A stretch of 5,535 nt of DNA from an uncultured Anaerolineae bacterium (GTDB lineage Bacteria > Chloroflexota > Anaerolineae > B4-G1 > DUEL01): NCBI GenBank assembly GCA_937942115.1, contig CALDFY010000110.1:1-5535 (forward strand). The letters run 5' to 3'. Position numbers and translations under genes: made by a program. The first letter of the stretch is position 1, and each line of letters opens with the position of its first letter. Under the pieces are notes generated by a model. That model worked only from the letters and a program-made list of their open reading frames with translations, ran no database searches and had not been told where the DNA came from. Positions 1 through 5,028 of the stretch are shown in pieces.

Positions 1-1
1 C

Positions 2-6
2 AGGAG
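2..6 (+). promoter_or_regulatory. Ribosome binding site of the signal peptidase gene
   Basis: An AGGAG core ends six bases before the ATG at 13. This is ideal spacing and supports that ATG as the true start. The promoter lies upstream of the window and cannot be seen. Confidence 0.8.
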
Positions 7-12
7 CAACTC

Positions 13-585
13 ATGTCCGACCCGGAACTCCCCTCCCCCGCGCCCGATAGCGGCATCCTGAAGCCCCTGGCAGGATTTCTGCTGCGTGCTTTGCGGGAAC
101 TGGTGGAGACCGTTCTTCCTGCTGTCCTCATTGCCCTCTTCATCAACGTGTTTCTGGCCCAGGCGACGGTGGTGCGCGGCCAGAGCATGGAGCCCACCCT
201 CCACGATAACGAGCGGGTGATTGTGGAGAAAATCTCTTACCGGCTGACTGGTGGGCCCCGGCGAGGGGATGTGGTGGTCCTGCGGCTGAACGGCGCTGGC
301 GATATGCTCATCAAGCGGGTCGTCGCGCTGCCCGGGGAGACGGTCGCCGTCCAGGGCGGGCAGGTCGTGGTGGACGGCGTCCCGTTAACAGAGCCGTGGG
401 CGGTCCGGCAGGGCGGACCCGATTACCCGCCCACTACCGTACCGGAAGGGCACGTCTTTGTGATGGGCGACAACCGGGGCCACTCCAACGACTCCCGCTC
501 TTTCGGCCCGGTGCCGCTGAAGAACATCATCGGGCATGCCGTTTTCATTTACTGGCCGCCGGAAGAGGTGGGGCCGGTCAAGTAA
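13..585 (+). CDS. lepB: Signal peptidase I
   Basis: Type I signal peptidase (family S26), a membrane-bound serine protease that removes signal peptides from exported proteins on the outer face of the cytoplasmic membrane. The 190-residue protein has a short cytosolic N-terminus, one membrane helix at about residues 33-50, then the extracytoplasmic catalytic domain. Family boxes seen in order: the nucleophile box GQSMEPTL with Ser58; a substrate-binding stretch RGDVVVL at 85-90; the general-base box IKRVVALPGE with Lys101; and the C-terminal box MGDNRGHSNDSRSFGPV at 151-167. The Ser-Lys dyad and all boxes are intact and the length fits the compact Gram-positive-type enzymes, so it is probably active. 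The start at 13 has a good ribosome binding site. The coiled-coil gene begins 12 bases after its stop, implying co-transcription. The family assignment is very secure; the symbol could equally be sipS-like. Confidence 0.95.
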   Translation: MSDPELPSPAPDSGILKPLAGFLLRALRELVETVLPAVLIALFINVFLAQATVVRGQSMEPTLHDNERVIVEKISYRLTGGPRRGDVVVLRLNGAGDMLIKRVVALPGETVAVQGGQVVVDGVPLTEPWAVRQGGPDYPPTTVPEGHVFVMGDNRGHSNDSRSFGPVPLKNIIGHAVFIYWPPEEVGPVK

Positions 586-586
586 C

Positions 587-596
587 AGGAAGGAGG
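587..596 (+). promoter_or_regulatory. Double ribosome binding site before the coiled-coil gene
   Basis: The purine run AGGAAGGAGG offers two Shine-Dalgarno cores. AGGA at 587-590 is seven bases from the ATG at 598. AGGAGG at 591-596 is only one base from that ATG and four from the ATG at 601. The two consecutive ATG codons mean the protein may start with either Met, a one-residue difference. Confidence 0.65.
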
Positions 597-597
597 G

Positions 598-1455
598 ATG
601 ATGGTTTCACCGGAGACCGTCATAGTGCGAGCGGAGCAAATTGAGGGCCTTCGGGAACTGATCCGCCAGGTGATTGTGGAAGAGCGGCAGCGCCTCCTAC
701 CCAGCGATTTGATGATAGATATGGAAGCGCTCCGACGTTCTCCAGCGGGCACGGTAATCCGCCTGGAAGAACGGGTGGAGCACTTAAGCCTGAAAATAGA
801 AGAACTCGGCGAAAAAGTAGAAGCCCTGGGGGCGAAAATGGAGGCGGAAATAGCGGCCCTGCGGGCGGAGATGCGCGAGGGGCAGGAGGCCCTGCGGGCG
901 GAGATGCGCGAGGGGCAGGAGGCCCTGCGGGCGGAGATGCGCGAGGGGCAAGAGGCCCTGCGGGCGGAGATGCGCGAGGGGCAGGAAGCCCTGCGGGCGG
1001 AGTTTCGCAAAGAGCAGGAGGCCCTGCGGGCGGAGTTTCGCAAGGAGCAGGAGGCCCTGCGGGCGGAGTTTCGCAAGGAGCAGGAGGCCCTGCGGGCGGA
1101 AATGCAGGCAACCTACGAGGCCTTCCGGTCGGAGATTCGGGCGGAGATGCGCGAAGGGCAGGAGGCCCTGCGGTCGGAGTTTCGCAAAGAGCAGGAGGCC
1201 CTGCGGGCGGAGTTTCGCAAAGAGCAGGAGGCCCTGCGGGCGGAAATGCGGGAGGGACAGGAGGCCCTGCGGACGGAGTTTCGGCGGGAAATCGCCAACC
1301 TGGAAAAACTGCTGGAGGCCCGCTTTGCGGCTATAGAAACCCGGTTTGCCGCTCTGGAGCAGCGTATCTCCCGCACCGACTTCTGGGTAAAATTCTTTGC
1401 CGGATTGGTCTCTGCCCTTTTTGTTGCCCAACTCGCCCTGAGCCTCATTCGGTAA
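598..1455 (+). CDS. Hendecad-repeat coiled-coil protein with C-terminal membrane anchor
   Basis: No specific family is recognised with confidence. The 285-residue protein has three parts. Residues 1-64 are a non-repetitive, helix-prone head (rich in E, R, L, I). Residues 65-260 are an uninterrupted charged helix with no proline. Residues 262-284 are a single hydrophobic helix (FWVKFFAGLVSALFVAQLAL) near the extreme C-terminus, so it should be tail-anchored with the coiled coil in the cytosol. Residues 87-233 contain thirteen 11-residue units of the type ALRAEMREGQE or ALRAEFRKEQE, preceded by a degenerate unit at 76-86. Eleven-residue periodicity is typical of right-handed or nearly straight coiled coils. 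The layout of long coiled coil plus terminal helix resembles DUF1640/CCDC90-like bacterial proteins, and the 11-mers may draw spurious matches to apolipoprotein A/E repeats; neither is firm. It sits 12 bases after the signal peptidase gene and 11 bases before the permease fusion. A membrane-tethered scaffold or spacer role is inference only. Confidence 0.85.
   Translation: MMVSPETVIVRAEQIEGLRELIRQVIVEERQRLLPSDLMIDMEALRRSPAGTVIRLEERVEHLSLKIEELGEKVEALGAKMEAEIAALRAEMREGQEALRAEMREGQEALRAEMREGQEALRAEMREGQEALRAEFRKEQEALRAEFRKEQEALRAEFRKEQEALRAEMQATYEAFRSEIRAEMREGQEALRSEFRKEQEALRAEFRKEQEALRAEMREGQEALRTEFRREIANLEKLLEARFAAIETRFAALEQRISRTDFWVKFFAGLVSALFVAQLALSLIR
856..1296 (+). repeat. 33-bp tandem repeat array encoding 11-residue coiled-coil units
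   Basis: Thirteen in-frame 33-bp units, each starting near GCCCTGCGGGCGGAG. Eight run without break from 856 to 1119. A 12-base insert at 1120-1131 (encoding AFRS) follows, then five more from 1132 to 1296. Two sequence types alternate: an 'M' type (ATGCGCGAGGGGCAG) and an 'F' type (TTTCGCAAAGAGCAG). The order is M M M M F F F, a diverged unit, insert, M F F M, and a diverged F. Units at 856 and 889 are identical, as are those at 1021 and 1054; others differ by one or two bases. Identity at silent positions points to recent expansion or homogenisation rather than ancient repeats held only by protein selection. Confidence 0.95.
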
Positions 1456-1466
1456 ACGCCTGACAA

Positions 1467-3518
1467 ATGACCGAAGAACCCGTCCGTCGCTGGGATGTGG
1501 GGACGAAGCGTCTGGTGGGGACGGTCGTCTTCGTCCTCCTGGCGCTGATTGTGTACCGTTTCCGGGTTGTCCTGCCGCCGCTGATCCTGGCCTTCCTGCT
1601 GGCCTTCATCCTGGACCCGGTGGTGGACTTCCTGGAGCGGCGGGCGCGCATCCCCCGCACCGGGGCCACCGCGCTCGTCTTTCTGGTGCTCATTGCGGCG
1701 GCGGTCACCGCGCCGGTGATCGCGATGCCACCCGTCGTGCGGGCGATCACATCGCTGAATCTGGACTTTGTTCGCATCGCGGCCCAACTGGACCGGTTCT
1801 TTGCCCAACCCATTCAGATTCTGCAGTGGCAGTTTGACCTACGGGACGTCTATCGGGAATTCCAGCAGGGGATTCGCCAGTTCCTGACCGCCGTCGCCAC
1901 GGGGACGGTGAACTTCGTCGTCGGCTTTGTCTCCACCCTGTTCTGGGTCATTTTCATCCTCATCTCTTCCTTCTACCTGACCCGGGACGCCGACCGCATC
2001 GTGACCTGGCTGGATAACCTGGCACCGCTTTCGTTCCGGGAAGACTTCATCCGGCTGCGCCACGAGATTACAGGGGTCTGGAACGCCTTTCTCCGGGGAC
2101 AACTGATTCTGGGACTGTTCATCGCTGTTATCACGACGGTGGTCAACACGGCCATCGGGTTGCCAAACGCTCCCGCCCTGGGGCTTTTGGCAGGTGTGCT
2201 GGAGTTCATCCCGAATATCGGGCCGACGGTCGCCGCCATCCCGGCGGTTCTGATTGCCCTCTTCCAGGGTTCATACTGGCTGCCGCTGAGCAACTTCTGG
2301 TTCGCCGTACTGGTGGCAGGGGTGTACATCCTCATCCAGCAGGTGGAGGCGAACCTGCTGATCCCCCGCATTATGGGGCGGGGGCTGAATCTCCACCCGC
2401 TGGTCGTGCTGGTGGCGGTCATCCTGGGGGGCAGTCTGGCGGGAGTGCTGGGCGTGCTCATCGCCGCCCCCACCGTGGCGACGCTGCGGGTGCTGGGCGA
2501 ATACATCTACCGCCGCCTGACCGACCAGGAGCCCTTTCCGCCGACCCCGGAGCGGCCGATGCCCCGCCCGTGGCTGGGCCGGCGTCTCTGGGACCGCATC
2601 CGGCGGCGGGTTCTGGCCCGCCGCTGGGTCGTCCGCCCGGCCCGCCCCGAAGACCGGGCCGATATGGAGGCCATCTGTGCCCAGATTTGGGGCGGGGAAG
2701 ATTACGTCCCCGAGGTCTGGGACCGGTGGCTGGCGGACCCGGAGGGGGAACTTTCGGTCGTAGAACTGGACGGGCGGGTGGTGGCGCTGGCGAAACTGAG
2801 CCACATCGCCGATGAGGAATGGTGGCTGGAGGGGATGCGGGTCCACCCCAACTATCGCCGTCTGGGGGTTTCCCGTCTCCTCCAGGCCCACCAGTTGGAG
2901 GTGGCGGAGCGGCTGGGAGCAGGAGTGCTCCGCTTCGCCACTGCTTCCCACAACCGGCCCATCCACCGCAATGCTCTCCGGGACGGCTTCCGGCGGGTGG
3001 CGGAGTTCCGGCGCTACAGCGCCGACGCGCTCCCCGGCCCCCCGTCCCCGCGCCCCCTGGGGCCGGAAGACCTGGAGGCGGCCTGGGGACTGGTGGAGGA
3101 TTCCTCCATCCGGCGGGCCTCCGGGGGACTCTACGAGGTAGACTGGCGGTGGCAGGGACTGACGAAAGAGCGTCTGGCGGCCCACATCGCGGCCGGCCAG
3201 GTCTGGGGCGTGGACCTGGACGGGCGGCCGGCCGCGCTGGCGGTCGTCCTCCCCGACCCGGAAGAGGCGCGTCTTTCTGTTGGTTACGTGGACGGCACTC
3301 CGGAGGGGTTGAAGGCGCTGGCCTGGGGGCTGCGCCTCCTGGCCTACCAACAGGGCTATCCGAAGGTGCGGATTTTCTCTGTAGCCGACCCGGCTCTTCT
3401 GGAAGCCCTCCGGTCGGCGGGCCTGGCCCCCGACCGGGACCACTCGCTGTACATCTTTGAAAAACAAATGAAAGGAGACGAAAATGGAAGAGATAGAAGT
3501 TCTGGCCGAAACCGATAA
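1467..3518 (+). CDS. AI-2E family transporter fused to tandem GNAT acetyltransferase domains
   Basis: A single open frame of 683 residues. Residues 1-350 are an AI-2E family permease (PF01594 type), with about eight membrane helices and a soluble segment at about 95-140. Its hallmarks are LEFIPNIGP at 245-253 and the Gly-rich HPLVVLVAVILGGSLAGVLG with LIAAP at 310-335. Relatives export small molecules (TqsA, autoinducer-2) or act in ion/pH homeostasis; the substrate here is unknown. Residues 351-385 are a Pro/Arg-rich linker. Residues 386-518 form a GNAT domain, with acetyl-CoA-binding-type VHPNYRRLGVSRLL at 459-472 and ASHNRPIHRNALRDGF at 493-508. Residues 528-665 look like a second, degenerate GNAT fold without a clear phosphate-binding loop. 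Typical family members end where the linker begins, so the acetyltransferase half is an addition. An even helix number would place it in the cytosol, where acetyl-CoA is. The start has no clear ribosome binding site and may depend on translational coupling to the gene 11 bases upstream. An internal ATG at 2559 could yield a free GNAT protein. Confidence 0.9.
   Translation: MTEEPVRRWDVGTKRLVGTVVFVLLALIVYRFRVVLPPLILAFLLAFILDPVVDFLERRARIPRTGATALVFLVLIAAAVTAPVIAMPPVVRAITSLNLDFVRIAAQLDRFFAQPIQILQWQFDLRDVYREFQQGIRQFLTAVATGTVNFVVGFVSTLFWVIFILISSFYLTRDADRIVTWLDNLAPLSFREDFIRLRHEITGVWNAFLRGQLILGLFIAVITTVVNTAIGLPNAPALGLLAGVLEFIPNIGPTVAAIPAVLIALFQGSYWLPLSNFWFAVLVAGVYILIQQVEANLLIPRIMGRGLNLHPLVVLVAVILGGSLAGVLGVLIAAPTVATLRVLGEYIYRRLTDQEPFPPTPERPMPRPWLGRRLWDRIRRRVLARRWVVRPARPEDRADMEAICAQIWGGEDYVPEVWDRWLADPEGELSVVELDGRVVALAKLSHIADEEWWLEGMRVHPNYRRLGVSRLLQAHQLEVAERLGAGVLRFATASHNRPIHRNALRDGFRRVAEFRRYSADALPGPPSPRPLGPEDLEAAWGLVEDSSIRRASGGLYEVDWRWQGLTKERLAAHIAAGQVWGVDLDGRPAALAVVLPDPEEARLSVGYVDGTPEGLKALAWGLRLLAYQQGYPKVRIFSVADPALLEALRSAGLAPDRDHSLYIFEKQMKGDENGRDRSSGRNR
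3472..3477 (+). promoter_or_regulatory. Ribosome binding site of the 56-residue protein
   Basis: AAGGAG with a six-base spacer to the ATG at 3484. It lies inside the last codons of the upstream fusion gene. It is among the best ribosome binding sites in the window, and it is the main reason for calling the short frame that follows a gene. Confidence 0.75.
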
Positions 3519-3654
3519 CTACAGCATCTGGCGGACCGAGGAGCCGGACGGCGAAATCACGTATCATCTGGAGTTCGGGAGCGTCACCGTCCACTTCTTT
3601 GAGGAGGAGTGGGAGGAGTTTCTGGACCTCGTCGGCCAGTTGCGGCAACAGTAG
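3484..3654 (+). CDS. Small acidic protein of unknown function (56 residues)
   Basis: A short frame starting MEEIEVLAETDNYSIWRTEE and ending FLDLVGQLRQQ. Support comes from the AAGGAG site six bases from the ATG, the tight fit between neighbours (35-base overlap with the fusion gene, four bases before the next gene), and a sensible protein-like composition. It is strongly acidic (about 16 Glu and 4 Asp). It reads as two or three beta strands (YSIWRTE, ITYHLEFGSVTVHF) followed by an amphipathic helix from about residue 39 (EEEWEEFLDLVGQL). There are no cysteines, signal peptide or membrane helix, so a small folded cytosolic protein is likely. I do not recognise the family. A regulatory or partner-binding role next to the GNAT or DUF3786-like protein is a guess from position only. 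The alternative is a chance frame, which the ribosome binding site makes less likely. Confidence 0.7.
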   Translation: MEEIEVLAETDNYSIWRTEEPDGEITYHLEFGSVTVHFFEEEWEEFLDLVGQLRQQ

Positions 3655-3658
3655 CCCA

Positions 3659-4315
3659 ATGCTGAGACCAGGAGGACATCCGGCCGGGCTCCAGGAGTGG
3701 TACGACAAACTGGCCCCGCGCGTCGCCAGCGCGCGGGAACAGTTGCGCGCGATTCCTCTCCCCAAACTGGAACTGCGCAGCGGCGCCGTCCTGGAGCCCG
3801 AGGGCACTCTGCGCCTCTCGTTCTTCTGGCGGGACTACCGGGTCGGCCCGCCGGATTTCGTCGTCCGGCGGGCCGATACTGGGGAGGTGCCTTCGTCCTT
3901 CGTCCAGGCCCTCATCCTCACCTACCTGGTGACCGCCGACGGCACCACTCCGTCCCGGCGGTGGGTCGCCTTCCACAGCCTGCCCGACGGGATGTTCTAC
4001 GCGCAGGCGTTTCGCGGCTACGCCGAGGACCGCCTGGTCCGGGAACTGGGGGAGCGAGGGCTGGAGGGGTTCCGCCGGGCCGGTGAACGGCTGAAGGGAG
4101 AACCGCTGGACCTGGGGGATGCGGGGTATATCTTCGCGATTCTGCCGCGCATCCATCTGGCGGCCGTCTACTGGCTGGGGGACGAGGACTTCCCGCCGCG
4201 CGCGTCGGTCCTCTTTGAGGACTCCGCCGCCCACTACATGCCCACCGACGGCCTGGCCATCCTGGGCAGCCAGTTGGTGACCCAAATTCTGCGCGCGGCG
4301 GGGCAGGGTTTGTAG
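3659..4315 (+). CDS. DUF3786-like protein
   Basis: A 218-residue soluble protein of unknown function that resembles DUF3786 (PF12654) by recalled pattern. Features behind this: WRDYRVGPPDF near residues 58-68; a helix and strand around ALILTYLVTADGTTP (84-98) with RRWVAFHSLPDGMFY just after; an AILPRIHLAAVYWLGDEDFPP stretch near 160-180; and the C-terminal VLFEDSAAHYMPTDGLAILG near 184-203, typical of the family end. It has no cysteines, so it lacks the iron-sulfur cluster domain that some relatives carry. The frame stays open upstream to an ATG at 3599, but those 20 extra residues would overlap the 56-residue gene and are Ser/Arg-rich and unlike the family. The ATG at 3659, four bases after the preceding stop, is therefore preferred. 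It has no Shine-Dalgarno sequence, so translation is probably coupled to the small gene. The biochemical function is not known. Confidence 0.8.
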   Translation: MLRPGGHPAGLQEWYDKLAPRVASAREQLRAIPLPKLELRSGAVLEPEGTLRLSFFWRDYRVGPPDFVVRRADTGEVPSSFVQALILTYLVTADGTTPSRRWVAFHSLPDGMFYAQAFRGYAEDRLVRELGERGLEGFRRAGERLKGEPLDLGDAGYIFAILPRIHLAAVYWLGDEDFPPRASVLFEDSAAHYMPTDGLAILGSQLVTQILRAAGQGL

Positions 4316-4325
4316 TGAGCCACGA

Positions 4326-4359
4326 AGCGCCACGCGCCGGGGCGAAGCGGAGTGGCGTT
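4326..4359 (+). other. Imperfect hairpin between the DUF3786-like and M50 protease genes
   Basis: The arms CGCCAC (4328-4333) and GTGGCG (4352-4357) pair perfectly. A G-T wobble and an A-T pair extend the stem to eight, around an 18-base GC-rich loop. It is the only sizeable intergenic structure in the window (gap 4316-4386). No T-run follows on the + strand (the next bases are AAAGACG), so it is not a classical intrinsic terminator. It might slow transcription, protect an mRNA end, or be a degraded repeat element; CGAAGCG occurs twice within it. Confidence 0.35.
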
Positions 4360-4375
4360 AAAGACGTTATAAAGT

Positions 4376-4382
4376 AAGGGAG
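4376..4382 (+). promoter_or_regulatory. Ribosome binding site of the M50 protease gene
   Basis: AAGGGAG with a four-base spacer to the ATG at 4387. It is the only plausible site near the 5' end of this frame and fixes the start. Confidence 0.65.
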
Positions 4383-4386
4383 CGGA

Positions 4387-5028
4387 ATGCTGGGAATCTC
4401 ACCGGTGACGTTTCTGGCGCGGCTGATCGTCCTGCTGGTGGGGATGCCCCTCCACGAGTGGGCCCACGCCTGGTCGGCCCACGAACTGGGAGATGATACC
4501 CCCCGCTGGGAGGGCCGGCTGAGCCTGAACCCCCTGGCCCATCTGGACATCCTGGGGGCCATCCTGATTCTGCTGACCGGCTTCGGCTGGGCCAGGCCGG
4601 TGCCGGTCAACCCCTACCGGATGCGCACCTCTCCCCGCGCGGGAATGGCCCTTTCCGCTTTTGCGGGGCCGGCCTCCAATCTGGTGCTGGCGATGCTCTG
4701 CGCGCTGCCGTTCCGGCTGGGGTGGGTCTCTGTGGCGGATGTCGGGTTCACCCGCTTGAATCTGGCGACGCTTCTGTTCCTCATCGCCGACGTCAGCATC
4801 AACCTGGCCCTCTTCAACCTGCTCCCCTTCTTCCCGCTGGACGGGGAGAAGGTGCTGGTGGGGGTTCTGCCGCCCCGGTGGGGAGATATGCTCCTCTCCT
4901 TCCGCCCCTATAGCCCCTACGTCCTGCTGGGTCTCCTGTTTCTGCTCCCCTTCCTGGGGCTGAACCTCATCGGCTTGCTGATCGGCCTGGTGAAAATCCC
5001 GCTCCAGGTGCTCCTGTTCTGGCTGTGA
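4387..5028 (+). CDS. Site-2 protease family (M50) intramembrane metalloprotease
   Basis: A 213-residue multi-spanning membrane protein with the zinc protease signature HEWAH at residues 23-27 (His23 and His27 as ligands, Glu24 catalytic). The second M50 signature, NLLPFFPLDG, is at 144-153, with Asp152 as third ligand. Between them lie SLNPLAHLDILGAI (46-59) and the conserved AGPASN turn (93-98). Hydrophobic segments lie at about 8-22, 53-66, 85-108, 125-150 and 176-212. It lacks the PDZ domain of RseP-type proteases and has the size of the short, standalone group of S2P-like enzymes, whose substrates are mostly unknown. All metal and catalytic residues are present, so activity is likely. It begins 71 bases after the DUF3786-like gene, and its stop shares one base with the start of the HD-domain gene, indicating translational coupling. 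Cleavage of membrane-anchored regulators is the known role of the family; the target here cannot be read from the sequence. Confidence 0.92.
   Translation: MLGISPVTFLARLIVLLVGMPLHEWAHAWSAHELGDDTPRWEGRLSLNPLAHLDILGAILILLTGFGWARPVPVNPYRMRTSPRAGMALSAFAGPASNLVLAMLCALPFRLGWVSVADVGFTRLNLATLLFLIADVSINLALFNLLPFFPLDGEKVLVGVLPPRWGDMLLSFRPYSPYVLLGLLFLLPFLGLNLIGLLIGLVKIPLQVLLFWL

Noticed and set aside
856..1296. CRISPR array or intergenic minisatellite
   Set aside because: Repeats are directly adjacent with no unique spacers, keep a 33-bp in-frame period, and lie inside a well-supported coding gene.
549..1431. Long reverse-strand and alternate-frame open frames across the repeat array, with repetitive translations such as RPQGLLPLAHL
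   Set aside because: A 33-bp repeat without stops in one frame gives repeated stop-free translations in other frames. These have no start signals, and their predicted proteins are Pro/Arg/Ser-rich artefacts. The + strand frame alone has a ribosome binding site, coherent helix heptad/hendecad chemistry and a membrane anchor.
598..1455. Apolipoprotein-like or phage tail-fibre protein
   Set aside because: Eleven-residue amphipathic repeats match such families by composition only. There is no signal peptide, no phage neighbour, and the C-terminal membrane helix fits a bacterial tail-anchored coiled coil better.
2271..3807. Reverse-strand open frames of 398 and 449 residues opposite the permease-GNAT gene
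   Set aside because: They are shadows of high-GC coding DNA. Translations are extremely Pro/Gly/Arg-rich with no recognisable domains, and they overlap strongly supported + strand genes.
4368..4373. TATAAA as a -10 box for the M50 protease gene
   Set aside because: No -35 hexamer lies at the right distance, and transcription starting about seven bases downstream would cut into the ribosome binding site at 4376-4382.
4326..4374. Rho-independent terminator after the DUF3786-like gene
   Set aside because: The stem is imperfect, the loop is long (18 bases) and no U-run follows. It is kept only as an unexplained hairpin.
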